Source: Candidatus Lambdaproteobacteria bacterium RIFOXYD2_FULL_50_16
Lineage (GTDB): Bacteria; SAR324; XYD2-FULL-50-16
Assembly (NCBI GenBank): GCA_001783695.1
Contig: MFNE01000008.1
Span: forward strand, 1 to 44,530
DNA length: 44,530 nucleotides
Reading direction: 5' to 3'
Shown: piece by piece, positions 7,822-17,913 of the stretch
Position numbering within the stretch: position 1 is the first letter of the stretch
Layout: every line of letters begins with the position of its first letter
Position numbers and translations under genes: made by a program
Notes under the pieces: generated by a model
What the model saw: only the letters and a program-made list of their open reading frames with translations
The model's database searches: none
Told to the model about the DNA's origin: nothing

Positions 7822-8187
7822 CTATCGGTGGTGGACCACAGCTTCCAAGTTGTATCCGTCAAGGTCCAAAATAAAGGCGGCGTAATAGTCGGGGTGGTAT
7901 TGGGGCCGGTATCCAGGCCGTCCATTGTCTTTAGCCCCTTGGTCTAAGCCAACCTGGTAAAAGGCTTGCACCGCCCCTTGGGATTTGGCCCGAAAGGCCA
8001 GGTGAAGCGGTCCAAACGGTTGGGTTGCCTGACTAAGCCAAAATTCGGGTTTTTTCTCAAAGTTAAACACACAGAAGAATCCAGGGCGGTAAAGCCCCCG
8101 TTGATATCCTAAAGTGGCTAGGAGGGGCTCATAAAAAGCCACCGACCGGGCTAGGTCTTGGGTGGGAAGGCTAACGTGATCAATCAA
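7822..8187 (-). CDS. VOC (glyoxalase/bleomycin-resistance) superfamily protein
   Basis: A 121-residue vicinal-oxygen-chelate protein made of two beta-alpha-beta-beta-beta modules. It opens with MIDHVSLPTQDLARSVAFYEPLL, whose His4 is a usual metal ligand. A second ligand candidate is the His in PLHLAFRA, and the Glu in YNLEAV near the end fits the third position. DYYAAFILDLDGYNLE is the typical last strand pair. The substrate cannot be told from the sequence; close relatives are often annotated as glyoxalase-like or lyase-like. The ATG is only 11 nt after the sucCD terminator, so it either relies on readthrough or has a promoter overlapping that hairpin. Confidence 0.85.
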   Translation of the reverse strand: MIDHVSLPTQDLARSVAFYEPLLATLGYQRGLYRPGFFCVFNFEKKPEFWLSQATQPFGPLHLAFRAKSQGAVQAFYQVGLDQGAKDNGRPGYRPQYHPDYYAAFILDLDGYNLEAVVHHR

Positions 8188-8198
8188 AACGAACCCCT

Positions 8199-8228
8199 AA
8201 AAAAAAACCCGGACGAGCCGGGCTTTTT
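8199..8228 (-). terminator. Rho-independent terminator of mdh-sucC-sucD
   Basis: On the minus strand CCCGG, a 5-nt loop and CCGGG are followed by nine T residues; A and T runs extend the stem. It lies 23 nt after the sucD stop codon. Confidence 0.9.
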
Positions 8229-8251
8229 GGATGAAAACAACACTAAAAAAT

Positions 8252-9127
8252 CTAAGGTTTATAAACCTCAGACATGCAGTTACCAATCTCGGCAGCGGTT
8301 TGGGCGACCAGGACCCCGGCCTTGGTTAAGGCGGAAATCTTGGATTCAGCCGAACCTCCAGAGCCAGAAACAATCGCCCCGGCGTGGCCCATGCGGCGCC
8401 CAGGAGGGGCGGTTTGGCCGGTGATGTAGCTGACCATTGGTTTTTTGACATATTCCTTGATAAACTCGGCGGCCTCTTCTTCGGCGTTGCCCCCAATCTC
8501 ACCAATCATAGCAATTGCTTCGGTGCCTGGGTCATCCTGGAACATCCGCAAGCAGTCGATAAAGTTGGTCCCGTTGATCGGGTCCCCGCCGATACCGATA
8601 CAGGTAGATTGGCCAAAGCCGTTGGCATTAAGCTGGGCTACGGTTTCATAGGTCAAGGTGCCCGAACGTGAAACCACGCCCACTTTGCCTGCGCGGTGAA
8701 TATGCCCAGGCATGATCCCCACCTTGCACTGCCCTGGAGTGATCACACCTGGGCAGTTGGGGCCAACCAACCTAGACTTGCTGCCTTTAAGAGCTGCCGC
8801 CACGGCGATCATGTCGTTGACCGGGATCCCTTCAGTGATACAGATAACCAACCGAATCTCGGACTCAATGGCCTCTAATATGGCGTCCGCCGCGAACGGA
8901 GGTGGAACAAAAATCAAGGAACAATCAGCGCCAGTGTTATAAACGGCGTCGCGAACCGTGTTAAAAACCGGCTTGTCTAAATGGAGGCTGCCACCCTTGC
9001 CGGGGGTAACCCCACCAGCAATTTGGGTGCCTTCATAGGCGAGGCAGTTTTTTGCATGCAAGGTGCCTTGGGCTCCGGTAAAGCCTTGGACAATAATCTT
9101 GGTGTCTTTATTAACCAGTACGCTCAT
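8252..9127 (-). CDS. sucD: Succinate-CoA ligase, ADP-forming, alpha subunit
   Basis: A 291-residue subunit that, with SucC, interconverts succinyl-CoA and succinate with formation of ATP or GTP in the TCA cycle. It has the CoA-binding Rossmann domain ([20 protein letters not shown]), the motif [13 protein letters not shown], and the phosphohistidine loop [15 protein letters not shown], whose His is transiently phosphorylated. The length is typical of the family. It starts at ATG 9127 with AAGGGGAT upstream and follows sucC by 9 nt. It is the last gene of the operon, before the terminator at 8199-8228. Confidence 0.97.
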   Translation of the reverse strand: MSVLVNKDTKIIVQGFTGAQGTLHAKNCLAYEGTQIAGGVTPGKGGSLHLDKPVFNTVRDAVYNTGADCSLIFVPPPFAADAILEAIESEIRLVICITEGIPVNDMIAVAAALKGSKSRLVGPNCPGVITPGQCKVGIMPGHIHRAGKVGVVSRSGTLTYETVAQLNANGFGQSTCIGIGGDPINGTNFIDCLRMFQDDPGTEAIAMIGEIGGNAEEEAAEFIKEYVKKPMVSYITGQTAPPGRRMGHAGAIVSGSGGSAESKISALTKAGVLVAQTAAEIGNCMSEVYKP

Positions 9128-9136
9128 GTTATCCCC

Positions 9137-10321
9137 TTAGCCTTGATGAGTGGAAAGTTCGACCGCCTTACGTGCTGCCGGGCCGAATCCATCGACCATA
9201 ATCAGCTTGTTTCCTAGGCCAGACTGGGTAATGATTTCATGGGCCAACTCGGCGTTGGTGCCTTCAAGACGAACCACTACCGGAATTTTAAGGGATACCT
9301 TTTTAAAGGCCTGCACCACACCGTTAGCGATGATGTCACAACGAACAATACCGCCGAAGATGTTGATCAAAATACAGTTGACGTTTGGGTCTTGGGTGAT
9401 AATGCGGAACGCGTTTTCCACCCGATTCTCGTCAGCGGTGCCACCTACGTCCAAGAAGTTGGCTGGGGAGCCGCCGTAAGTGGCCAAGATATCCATGCTG
9501 GCCATCGCCAAACCTGCCCCGTTGACCATACAGCCGATCTTGCCATCGAGTTTGATAAAGTTCAAATCGTGGTTAGAGGCTTCTACTTCGGCTGGGTCTT
9601 CTTCGTCCAAGTCGCGAAGAGCCAAGGTTTCTGGATGCCGGTACAAGGCATTCGAGTCAAAACTCATTTTGCAGTCTAGTGCCAAGAGCCGCTCGTCGCC
9701 TGTGACAATCATGGGGTTGATTTCTAACAGGTCGCATCCCTCAGCCATAAAGGCGTTATAAAGCCCGCTGAAAAAGCCATGTGCTTGGCGAAGCACCTTG
9801 GGGCCAAACTTATCAAGACCCAAGCCAAAGGCCAGACGGCTGGTTTGGTAGGGGCGCAGGCCGATAACCGGGTTTACATATTCTTTTAAAATCTTCTCTG
9901 GTGTATGGGCCGCTACCTCTTCAATGTCCATCCCCCCCTCGGTCGAAGCCAGAAGCACAACCTGCTTGCTGGCCCGATCAACTAAAACCGAGAAATAAAG
10001 TTCGGTTTTAATATCCATCCCTTCTTCAACCAAAACGGTCCGCACCTTTTGGCCTTCGGGGCCTGTCTGGTGGGTGACTAGCTGCATACCCAGGATTGCG
10101 GTTGCATTAGCTTTGACCGCTTCGGTACCTTTAGAAACCTTTACCCCGCCGCCCTTTCCGCGCCCACCGGCGTGAATTTGGGCTTTAACTACCTTAACCT
10201 CGCCTTCGAGCTTGGCCGCTTGGGTAAGGGCGTCTTCAACGGTTTTGGCTACATGCCCCTTAGGCACGTTGACCCCGTATTTGGCGATAATCGCTTTCGC
10301 CTGATATTCGTGAATCTTCAT
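9137..10321 (-). CDS. sucC: Succinate-CoA ligase, ADP-forming, beta subunit
   Basis: A 394-residue ATP-grasp subunit that carries the nucleotide and succinate sites. It starts MKIHEYQAKAI, with the ATP-grasp motifs VVKAQIHAGGRGKGGGVK, LLEINPMIVTGDERLLALDCK (metal-binding Glu/Asn) and the C-terminal GGIVRCDIIANGV nucleotide loop. No strong Shine-Dalgarno is seen before ATG 10321, so coupling to mdh or another mode of initiation may apply. A stable hairpin lies in the 56-bp gap to mdh. Confidence 0.97.
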   Translation of the reverse strand: MKIHEYQAKAIIAKYGVNVPKGHVAKTVEDALTQAAKLEGEVKVVKAQIHAGGRGKGGGVKVSKGTEAVKANATAILGMQLVTHQTGPEGQKVRTVLVEEGMDIKTELYFSVLVDRASKQVVLLASTEGGMDIEEVAAHTPEKILKEYVNPVIGLRPYQTSRLAFGLGLDKFGPKVLRQAHGFFSGLYNAFMAEGCDLLEINPMIVTGDERLLALDCKMSFDSNALYRHPETLALRDLDEEDPAEVEASNHDLNFIKLDGKIGCMVNGAGLAMASMDILATYGGSPANFLDVGGTADENRVENAFRIITQDPNVNCILINIFGGIVRCDIIANGVVQAFKKVSLKIPVVVRLEGTNAELAHEIITQSGLGNKLIMVDGFGPAARKAVELSTHQG

Positions 10322-10348
10322 GTGGTAGTTGTTAAAACGGGTTGGTTA

Positions 10349-10366
10349 GGGGGCAAAAAAGCCCCC
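10349..10366 (-). other. Intercistronic hairpin between mdh and sucC
   Basis: GGGGGC and GCCCCC flank a 6-nt loop. On the minus strand (coding sense) the loop is TTTTTT and the 3' side is TAACC, so it lacks the T run of a terminator. It may stabilise or help process the mdh transcript and could change the mdh to sucCD ratio. Confidence 0.5.
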
Positions 10367-10377
10367 CCAAAAAAGGC

Positions 10378-11466
<1,089 letters not shown>

Positions 11467-11598
11467 GCGAAAGTTTCCCGACTCAATGGGCAACTACCGA
11501 TTGAATTGCACGGTTGGTTAAGTTCCTTATAAACCTTAAAAAGAAGATGATCAACAATTCCAATCGGCATTTGAAAAATTATCCTTCGCTTTGCTGAA

Positions 11599-12195
11599 AT
11601 GGAAAAAACCCTGTTTCGTTCGATTTGGTTAAGGCCTTTGATGGGGGGCTTGTCTCGCCTCTTTTTTGGCGCTTCGGGCTGGCGGATTGAGGGGCAGTTT
11701 CCCCCTGATAAAAAAATCGTGATCATTGGCGCTCCGCACACCAGCAACTGGGACTTTCCCTTTTTAGTGCTCACTGGATTTTATCTTCGCCGGGAGTTTC
11801 ACTGGTTGGTTAAGGATTCGGTGTTTAAGTCCCCTTTAGGCGGATTGGCCAGACGGGCTGGCGGGATTGCGATTGACCGTAGTCATTCAGAACACCGGGT
11901 CGAGGCGTTTGCCCAAGCCTTTGGCGCGGTTGATGAACTCGCTTTGATTATCGCCCCCGAAGGTACCAGGAGCAAAAAGGAACGCTGGAAAACCGGTTTT
12001 TGGCATATTGCCAAAGCGGCGCAAGTGCCCGTTGTTCCTTGCTGGATCGATTATCCGGGCAAGGTGGTGGGGATCGGAGAACCCTTTTGGCCCAGTGAGG
12101 ACCTAGAGGCAGATTTGAAAAAAATGGCGGCGTTTTACCAACCCCAATGGGCCAGACACCCAAAACTCTACACCCCGCCCTTAAGCGAAAGTTAG
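11599..12195 (+). CDS. PlsC-family lysophospholipid-type acyltransferase
   Basis: A 198-residue glycerophosphate acyltransferase-like protein. The catalytic HX4D motif is HTSNWD (in GAPHTSNWDFP), and the substrate-binding motif is PEGTRSK. The basic GGIAIDRS block lies between them, as in 1-acylglycerol-3-phosphate acyltransferases. It is shorter than PlsC (about 240 residues) and belongs to the small soluble subgroup with the HTSNWD motif. The acceptor lipid is unknown. It is read alone on the plus strand and overlaps the convergent DUF2834 gene by 4 bp at its end. A possible TATAAA box lies at 11539-11544, with a poor -35. Confidence 0.85.
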   Translation: MEKTLFRSIWLRPLMGGLSRLFFGASGWRIEGQFPPDKKIVIIGAPHTSNWDFPFLVLTGFYLRREFHWLVKDSVFKSPLGGLARRAGGIAIDRSHSEHRVEAFAQAFGAVDELALIIAPEGTRSKKERWKTGFWHIAKAAQVPVVPCWIDYPGKVVGIGEPFWPSEDLEADLKKMAAFYQPQWARHPKLYTPPLSES

Positions 12196-12527
12196 GATTT
12201 TTTAAGGTACTGGCGCTCGGCGGCGGACTCCCTAAGGTAGAGGAATAGGGGCAAGCTAAAACAGGGGCCTAAGGTAAAGGTGGCGGCAATCACCCAGCCT
12301 TTGCCCTTGATCTTAAGCCTCATCCCATCGCCATAAATCATCAAACTCAAAACCAACCCGGTCAACAGTAAATCGGCCCAGATCATTTTGATCACTGGGT
12401 TGGATTGCAAAAGATTGACAAAAAGGCCCAAATCGACCCCGTTTTCTAACAAAAACGGCAAAAATTCCAACCACGGCAACAAGAGCCCTAGGCCAGCGCA
12501 AAGCAAATAAAGCTGTTTGAGGTTCAT
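12192..12527 (-). CDS. DUF2834 family membrane protein
   Basis: A 111-residue protein with three likely membrane helices: residues 4-24 (with LLPWLEFLPF), about 46-66 (the typical DUF2834 core IWADLLLTGLVLSLMIYGDGMR) and 78-98. The function of the family is unknown. It starts 9 nt after the DUF2914 gene and is therefore the last gene of the rmlA operon. Its 3' end overlaps the acyltransferase gene tail to tail by 4 bp. Confidence 0.8.
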   Translation of the reverse strand: MNLKQLYLLCAGLGLLLPWLEFLPFLLENGVDLGLFVNLLQSNPVIKMIWADLLLTGLVLSLMIYGDGMRLKIKGKGWVIAATFTLGPCFSLPLFLYLRESAAERQYLKKS

Positions 12528-12536
12528 CAGGGGATC

Positions 12537-13811
12537 CTAATGTAGGTGGTAAGCGAGGGGGGAGACAGGTTGATTGACCAATTTGACTTCGAAATTAACC
12601 TCCCCAATCAGGCGATTTTCTCTGGCAACTAATTCAACCCGCCACTGGCCTGGTTCAGTCTTGGTTTTTTGGTGAACATTGCGCCAGCCTGAGGGGCGGC
12701 CTCCGATGATTGTGACCTTGCGTTGTTCAATAAAAACCCATTGGGCTTGGATCGTATCGTACCAAAACCAGCGGGTAGAGACCTCTTCGACCAGACCTAT
12801 GGGGGCATATAGGGCAAAAAAGGCCACCATTTGGTCTCCCGGCGCATAATGAAAGGGACGGTCTGATTCGCGCCAAAACTGGTACCAAGGGGCGGGCTCG
12901 AAACCCAGTTTGTATTGGTCCCCTTTGATCTCCCAACTGTGATAAATGCCCGCATGTTTAAGCGAGAGTGGCACCGGCGGGATTAGGTTCGCCCGATAAA
13001 GCCCTGCCAACCCAGAAAACATCAACAGGACTAGTCCAATGCCAAGATATAGTTCTTTATCGCGTGTGATCACCCCGGCCTGGAAAAAAAAAGCCCAGAT
13101 TAGAATCACCAAGAGACCGCTAAACAGCCCTGCCCAAAGGAACAGGTCGTAACCCATACGGCCCAATAAGATGGGGAACAAAAAGGCAAAAAAACTATGG
13201 CTCACCAGCTGGCACATGGCCAATTGCAAATAGAGATTTCCCAAGCGGCGCTTAAACACCTCGACCGCTACCATCATAGAAACCAAGAGCCCCACAAACA
13301 AAAGGTTTTTAGAAAAACTGGCGCTTTGAAAGTAAAAAACCACATAAGCCGAAAATAAGGAGCCTAAAAAAAACTGCATCCCAGCCGGGTAATAGTCGGC
13401 ATATTTTAAAAGTCTAGGGTTTTTGGCCAATAATCCTTTGGCCTGGAGGTTCGAGAGTATTACAAAAGATAAGACTAGGATTAAATATAGGGCCAGGATC
13501 AGGTTGTCACGGAGCCGGTCGATTCGGGTTAGGGTAAATGAATCCCAAAGGAACCCAGCAAAAAAGGTGAGAACAGGTTGGTATTTTTGATACCGCCAAT
13601 AAAAGGACTCAACCCTTTTAAATTGGCGGTTTTCAGTGCGCAGCCGGTTGACCCGGCCTTGGGTTTGCACCCCTAGTTTGAGCCCAGTTTCTTTGGCTTT
13701 ATCAACTAAAACACCCCCGGTCTCTTTGGCTATAGTCGCCAGCTCGTCTTTGGTTTGGCCAAGGGACTTTTTGCCTTTTTCAAAAACCTTGGAGACCCGC
13801 TCCTTGTCCAT
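12537..13811 (-). CDS. Multi-pass membrane protein with C-terminal DUF2914 domain
   Basis: A 424-residue protein. Residues 1-70 are charged and helical (DKERVSKVFEKGKKSLGQTKDEL), probably a cytoplasmic coiled segment. Residues 75-275 hold about seven or eight membrane helices. The C-terminal 130 residues form a beta-rich domain with the DUF2914 pattern: RWFWYDTIQAQWV, IIGGRPSGWRN and PGQWRVELVARENRLIGEVNF. The family is often near glycan genes, but its role is not known. It begins 2 nt after rmlA, so the two are co-transcribed. A role in envelope glycan transfer or sensing is only a guess from the neighbour. Confidence 0.75.
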   Translation of the reverse strand: MDKERVSKVFEKGKKSLGQTKDELATIAKETGGVLVDKAKETGLKLGVQTQGRVNRLRTENRQFKRVESFYWRYQKYQPVLTFFAGFLWDSFTLTRIDRLRDNLILALYLILVLSFVILSNLQAKGLLAKNPRLLKYADYYPAGMQFFLGSLFSAYVVFYFQSASFSKNLLFVGLLVSMMVAVEVFKRRLGNLYLQLAMCQLVSHSFFAFLFPILLGRMGYDLFLWAGLFSGLLVILIWAFFFQAGVITRDKELYLGIGLVLLMFSGLAGLYRANLIPPVPLSLKHAGIYHSWEIKGDQYKLGFEPAPWYQFWRESDRPFHYAPGDQMVAFFALYAPIGLVEEVSTRWFWYDTIQAQWVFIEQRKVTIIGGRPSGWRNVHQKTKTEPGQWRVELVARENRLIGEVNFEVKLVNQPVSPLAYHLH

Positions 13812-13813
13812 AG

Positions 13814-14683
13814 CTATAGCCCCTCTGCCACCTCATACAAAAACTGGCCATAGGCGGTTTTTTCGTAGGTTTTAGCGTGTATTAAGAGTTTAGCTTTATC
13901 AATATACCCCTTGCGGTAAGCGATTTCTTCTAAGCAGCCTATTTGCAAGCCTTGGCGCTCGATGATGGTGCGGATGAAGTTGGAGGCTTGCAAAAGGCTT
14001 TGATGGGTGCCCGTGTCGAGCCAGGCAATGCCGCGGCCTAGCTTTTCCACTTGCAGACTGCCTTCTTCTAAGTAGCGGCGGTTGAGGTCAGTAATCTCTA
14101 ATTCACCCCTTAGAGAGGGTTTTTGCTCTTTGGCATATTGCGGGGCGTATTTGTCGTAAACGTAAATCCCGGGGACGGCGAAGTGGCTTTTGGGTTTGGC
14201 CGGTTTTTCTTCTAAACTAATCGCCTTGCCCGCCTTGTCGAACTCAATCACCCCGTAAGCCTCTGGGTCTTTGACATAGTAGCCAAAGATCTTGGCACCA
14301 CTGGTGATCTGGCAGGCCTCTTCAATGATTTTAGGGAAGCCTTCGCCATAAAAAATATTGTCCCCTAAGATTAGGGTGCAGCCTTGCCCGTCTAAAAACT
14401 CTTCACCAATAATCAGGGCTTGCGCTAGCCCGTCGGGACTGGGTTGCTCTGCGTAGGTGAACTGGATTCCCCACTCGGAACCGTCGCCTAAGAGTTCTTT
14501 AAAGCGGGGCAGGTCACTGGGGGTCGAGATAATTAATAGTTCCGTGATCCCCGCCAGCATCAGGCTGGAGATGGGGTAATAGATCATTGGTTTGTCGTAA
14601 ATGGGCATCAGTTGTTTCGAGACCACCTTGGTCACCGGGTATAGCCTCGTTCCCGATCCGCCAGCCAATACAATCCCTTTCAT
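13814..14683 (-). CDS. rmlA: Glucose-1-phosphate thymidylyltransferase
   Basis: A 289-residue nucleotidyltransferase that makes dTDP-glucose from glucose-1-phosphate and dTTP, the entry step to dTDP-deoxysugars. It has the N-terminal signature [11 protein letters not shown], the catalytic [34 protein letters not shown] and [20 protein letters not shown]. Length and motifs are canonical for RmlA. ATG 14683 has AAGGAA upstream. It heads an operon with the DUF2914 and DUF2834 genes. The sugar-modifying genes at 15917-18275 presumably use its product, although no 4,6-dehydratase (rmlB) is in the window. Confidence 0.95.
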   Translation of the reverse strand: MKGIVLAGGSGTRLYPVTKVVSKQLMPIYDKPMIYYPISSLMLAGITELLIISTPSDLPRFKELLGDGSEWGIQFTYAEQPSPDGLAQALIIGEEFLDGQGCTLILGDNIFYGEGFPKIIEEACQITSGAKIFGYYVKDPEAYGVIEFDKAGKAISLEEKPAKPKSHFAVPGIYVYDKYAPQYAKEQKPSLRGELEITDLNRRYLEEGSLQVEKLGRGIAWLDTGTHQSLLQASNFIRTIIERQGLQIGCLEEIAYRKGYIDKAKLLIHAKTYEKTAYGQFLYEVAEGL

Positions 14684-14809
14684 CGGTTCCTTGCGTTAAG
14701 GTTTGGTTGTGATCTTAAGCCCATCGAACTCCTTGGGCAAGTGGCCTTGGGGTCGCTTTGGACAGAGGGATAGAATTTTATTAATTAGCTTACGGTCTTG
14801 GGTTATTTG

Positions 14810-14868
14810 GCCTATAATAGGCACGGGAGGTTGGGCCATAAAAGTAAATAAAATAATAGGTCCGACCT
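14810..14868. other. Palindrome-bearing divergent gap between rmlA and the 148-residue gene
   Basis: The 312-bp gap 14684-14995 has no gene. It holds a perfect 13-bp palindrome, GCCTATAATAGGC (14810-14822), which contains a consensus TATAAT, and an 11-bp palindrome, AGGTCCGACCT (14858-14868). Both could be operator sites for the divergent genes. No -35 of good quality accompanies the TATAAT on either strand. Confidence 0.35.
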
Positions 14869-14880
14869 TAGGACTGGTTA

Positions 14881-14909
14881 TTGCAAATAAATTTTAAGGC
14901 TGGTATATA
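14881..14909 (+). promoter_or_regulatory. Candidate promoter of the 148-residue gene
   Basis: TTGCAA (14881-14886), a 17-bp spacer and TATATA (14904-14909) form a plausible sigma70 promoter, giving a leader of about 80 nt before ATG 14996. Confidence 0.5.
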
Positions 14910-14995
14910 TCGTTACCTGCATATGTAAGGGCTAAAACAACACCAGCTACAAGGTCTCGGGCATAAAGCCCAAGGCCAGGACCCCTGGAGAAACC

Positions 14996-15442
14996 ATGCA
15001 TTACGAAGACTTAATTACCGACCTCCCCGGCGCAAAGCGGGAATTGGTTTTGTTTAGCTTGGTTTTGTTTATGTTGACCACCGTCAATGCGGGCATGCTT
15101 TTTGTGCGCGGTTATCCCTTAATTCAGCATCGCCAATACGATTTTGAGACCACCTTTGAGTTCAGAGAGATCATGCACGATGGTGATTTGCGGTTTAAGG
15201 CTTGTTTCCATAAATCGGTGGCCGGAGGATTTTACCTCTGCTTTTTATTTCCACCACCAAAGTCGATGGCTTTAAGAGAAGGGCGCTACAGCCCTGAGCA
15301 TTTTGAGCGTATCTTTGTGGATACCGAATACACCAAAAAGTATGTCGATCAATTTCGGGAAAGGCGGGTCGATTTAAGTGGCTTTGATGTGGTCAAAACC
15401 AAAGACAGCTACCGCGTCACCCCTATCTTCTACAGACGCTAA
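14996..15442 (+). CDS. Unrecognised 148-residue protein with one membrane segment
   Basis: I do not recognise this protein. Residues 17-37 (ELVLFSLVLFMLTTVNAGM) form a probable single membrane anchor near the N-terminus. The rest is soluble, rich in aromatic and charged residues, with the blocks EFREIMHDGDLRFKACFHK and DTEYTKKYVDQFRERR. It has a GGAG ribosome binding site 6 nt before ATG, its own candidate promoter at 14881-14909, and a shared bidirectional terminator after its stop. This arrangement argues that it is a real, monocistronic gene. Confidence 0.75.
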   Translation: MHYEDLITDLPGAKRELVLFSLVLFMLTTVNAGMLFVRGYPLIQHRQYDFETTFEFREIMHDGDLRFKACFHKSVAGGFYLCFLFPPPKSMALREGRYSPEHFERIFVDTEYTKKYVDQFRERRVDLSGFDVVKTKDSYRVTPIFYRR

Positions 15443-15458
15443 GCCTATTCAAGACTAG

Positions 15459-15492
15459 AAAAAACCTGCCCCTTAAAAAGGCGGGTTTTTTT
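15459..15492. terminator. Bidirectional terminator between convergent genes
   Basis: CCTGCC (15465-15470) pairs with GGCGGG (15480-15485, one G-U pair) around a 9-nt loop. A and T runs on either side give T tails in both directions. It ends the 148-residue gene on the plus strand and the gtrA operon on the minus strand, and it overlaps the gtrA stop codon. Confidence 0.85.
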
Positions 15493-15886
15493 AATGTTTC
15501 TTAAAAACAAAAAACTTCTGGCCCACAAACTGGGAGATTACCACCAAGCATAAGGCTAAAAATTGGCTTAAATATTGGTCCAGGCCAAAATGCTCAACCA
15601 ACACCCATAGGACTGCGAGGTTGATCCCAAAGGTAATCAGGACGGTAATAACCATCTTGCCAAACAGGGTCGAGGTGGTTTTCTCATGGTGACCAAAGGT
15701 GAAACGTTTGTTCAGCCAAAAACCCACCAAGGTGCCCAAGATATATTCGGAGGCTAAGGCATAGGTATAATCAACCCCCAAATATACTAGGCTGGCGTAA
15801 AAGCCATAGGTCAAGGCGGTGTTAAACCCACCTACTAGATTAAATTTGACTAGTTCAACTAAGGTTTGTTTGAGCGAACCGCTCAT
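15491..15886 (-). CDS. GtrA-family membrane protein
   Basis: A 131-residue protein with four membrane helices. GtrA signatures are KFNLVGGFNTALTYGFYASLVYLG in the first helix, GFWLNKRFTFG before the third, and QKFFVFKKH at the C-terminus. GtrA proteins are thought to flip polyprenyl-phosphate-linked sugars or to assist GT2 polyprenyl-phosphate glycosyltransferases, and the gene directly upstream is such a transferase. It is the last gene of the dTDP-sugar operon (30-nt gap from the GT2 gene); its stop lies inside the bidirectional terminator. Confidence 0.9.
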   Translation of the reverse strand: MSGSLKQTLVELVKFNLVGGFNTALTYGFYASLVYLGVDYTYALASEYILGTLVGFWLNKRFTFGHHEKTTSTLFGKMVITVLITFGINLAVLWVLVEHFGLDQYLSQFLALCLVVISQFVGQKFFVFKKH

Positions 15887-15916
15887 GGGAGGGCCAGGTG
15901 AAGGGTTGGAGTACAG

Positions 15917-16825
15917 CTAGAGCTTTTCTAGCTTAACCACCCACTGTGGGGTTTTGTTTTGGTCGAGGTATTGTTTGCCCAGGTATTCGCCAATTAGACC
16001 TAAAAACACAAATTGCAGCCCACCTACAAAAAAGATGGAGGCGATGGTCGAGGTCCAACCCAGGGGCACCGATGGGTTGATGATTTTATCGATCATAAAA
16101 TAGACCCCTAACACAAAACTTAACCCGGCCACACAAAACCCCAAAAAGGTTAAGTAACGCATTGGTTTGATCGAAAAATTGATAAACATATTAAGCCAAA
16201 GATTTACCAATTTACCCAAGGTATAACTGGACTGCCCCTCATCTCTGGAGAGGTGCTCGACCTCAACCGAGGTGATCGACTGGGTGGCCCGCAGGATCAA
16301 TCCATCGATATAGGGGAAAGGCCCCCGATACTTGATCACCTCATCCACCACGGGCTTGGCGATGACCTTAAAGCTCGAAAGGTAGAGGTCTTTTGGCTTG
16401 CCCAGCATAGCGGTAGCAACTCGGTCATTAAAACGGCTGCCCAAATTACGAAACCAATGGTGCTTTTTAACAGGGTAACGGGAATAAACCACGTCATATT
16501 GCTCGGCGTGCGCCAAAAGCTTTTTGATCTCTTCCGGCGGGTTTTGAAAGTCATCGTCGATAATGGCGACATAGTCGCCAGTGACATAATTAAGCCCGCA
16601 AATCACGGCGTTGTGCTCCCCAAAATTACGCCGAAGCGAAATAAACTTAACCTCGGGATGCTCATCGGCAGCAGCGATGCAGTGGGACTCGGTGTCGTCA
16701 GTGCTGCCGTCGTTAACCAAAACAATCTCGATCTCTTGGCCCTCGAAAGTCTCTAACACCGCTCTTACTAATCGGCGGATTCGCTCCCCAGCGAAGTAAA
16801 CGGGTACTACCACCGAAAGCTTCAT
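15917..16825 (-). CDS. GT2 polyprenyl-phosphate glycosyltransferase, GtrB/ArnC-like
   Basis: A 302-residue enzyme. The GT-A fold shows the nucleotide-binding start [29 protein letters not shown], and the metal-binding acidic motif [14 protein letters not shown]. Two C-terminal membrane helices lie at about residues 223-245 and 258-282, as in ArnC/GtrB. It probably transfers a sugar from a nucleotide donor to undecaprenyl phosphate, and GtrA would then translocate the product. ATG overlaps the aminotransferase stop by 4 bp. The order aminotransferase, GT2, GtrA suggests that the donor is the amino sugar made by this operon. Confidence 0.9.
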   Translation of the reverse strand: MKLSVVVPVYFAGERIRRLVRAVLETFEGQEIEIVLVNDGSTDDTESHCIAAADEHPEVKFISLRRNFGEHNAVICGLNYVTGDYVAIIDDDFQNPPEEIKKLLAHAEQYDVVYSRYPVKKHHWFRNLGSRFNDRVATAMLGKPKDLYLSSFKVIAKPVVDEVIKYRGPFPYIDGLILRATQSITSVEVEHLSRDEGQSSYTLGKLVNLWLNMFINFSIKPMRYLTFLGFCVAGLSFVLGVYFMIDKIINPSVPLGWTSTIASIFFVGGLQFVFLGLIGEYLGKQYLDQNKTPQWVVKLEKL

Positions 16826-17913
16826 CGGTAAGCCTCCAAAGCTTCGATCACTTGATTGGTCTCAGACTCGGACAAGCAGGGGCCCATGGGCAGGCTTAAA
16901 ATCCGTTGATGAATCGCTTCAGTAATGGGGAAGCTTAGGTGCTTCCATTCGCTGTAAGCCTTTTGTTGATGAGGTGGTACTGGGTAATGAACCAAGGTGC
17001 CTATACCCTTAGCCTTTAAATATTCAGCCAATCGGTCTCGCTCGTCTGTTTGGATTACAAACAGGTGCCAAACATGGCCCGCTTTGGGGCCAGATTGGGG
17101 TAATTCGATTAAAGGGTTCTTGATCCCAGCCAAATATTGGGCAGCGCGGGCTTGGCGGTGTTGGTTTTCGGGGTCTAGGTGAGGTAGCTTCGCGGCTAAG
17201 ACAGCCGCCTGCAATTCGTCGAGCCGAGAGTTGACCCCTTTGACCTCATTATAATATTTCTTGTGGCTGCCGTAGTTGCGGAGGCTTCTTAAGCGCTCTG
17301 CTAATTCAGGGTCATTGGTGGTCACCGCGCCCGCATCGCCCAGGGCACCCAGGTTTTTGCCGGGATAAAAACTAAAACCCGCTGCGTCCCCCAAATTCCC
17401 CGCCCGGCGTCCATCTGGGGACAGGGCCCCGTGGGATTGGGCGCAGTCTTCGATCACTTTTAGGTGGTGTTTTTGGGCGATAGCATTAATGGCGGCCATG
17501 TCGGCCAATTGGCCGTAAAGGTGCACCACTAAAATAGCTTTGGTTTTTGGGGTGATCAGTCGCTCGATCTCGTTGGGGTCTAGGTTATAGGTCTTAGGGT
17601 CAGGCTCTGCCAAAACGGGCGTCAGTTGGTTGGCGCTGATGGCTAAGATACTGGCAATATAGGTGTTAGCCGGGACAATTACCTCGGCGCCGGGATCAAA
17701 CCCGTAAGCCCGCAAAATCAGGATCAGGGCGTCTAACCCGTTGGCCACCCCAATCGCTTCTTTTGTGCCGCAGTACAAGGCCCAAGACTTTTCAAAGGCG
17801 GTAAGTTCCTGCCCCATAATATACCAGCCTGAATCGAGGACACGCTCCATGGCTTGGGCAATGGCGTCCCGGTAGGGCCTGTTGACTGCTTTAAGGTCCA
17901 AAAAGGGAACCAT
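16822..17913 (-). CDS. DegT/DnrJ/EryC1 sugar aminotransferase
   Basis: A 363-residue PLP enzyme of the sugar-aminotransferase family. It starts [17 protein letters not shown]. Motifs are [25 protein letters not shown], and the PLP lysine in [28 protein letters not shown] and HLFVIQT follow. Because a dTDP-hexulose 3,4-ketoisomerase lies directly upstream, the most likely reaction is C3 amination of dTDP-3-keto-6-deoxyhexose, as by FdtB or QdtB, giving a Fuc3N- or Qui3N-type sugar. The start shares one nucleotide with the ketoisomerase stop (TAATG). Confidence 0.9.
   Translation of the reverse strand: MVPFLDLKAVNRPYRDAIAQAMERVLDSGWYIMGQELTAFEKSWALYCGTKEAIGVANGLDALILILRAYGFDPGAEVIVPANTYIASILAISANQLTPVLAEPDPKTYNLDPNEIERLITPKTKAILVVHLYGQLADMAAINAIAQKHHLKVIEDCAQSHGALSPDGRRAGNLGDAAGFSFYPGKNLGALGDAGAVTTNDPELAERLRSLRNYGSHKKYYNEVKGVNSRLDELQAAVLAAKLPHLDPENQHRQARAAQYLAGIKNPLIELPQSGPKAGHVWHLFVIQTDERDRLAEYLKAKGIGTLVHYPVPPHQQKAYSEWKHLSFPITEAIHQRILSLPMGPCLSESETNQVIEALEAYR

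Noticed and set aside
10349-10374. Rho-independent terminator between mdh and sucC
   Set aside because: The T-rich part is in the loop and on the 5' side for the minus-strand transcript; no T run follows the stem.
14703-14897. 64-codon plus-strand frame in the rmlA upstream gap
   Set aside because: It has no ribosome binding site or domain and spans the palindromes and the promoter of the next gene; probably chance.
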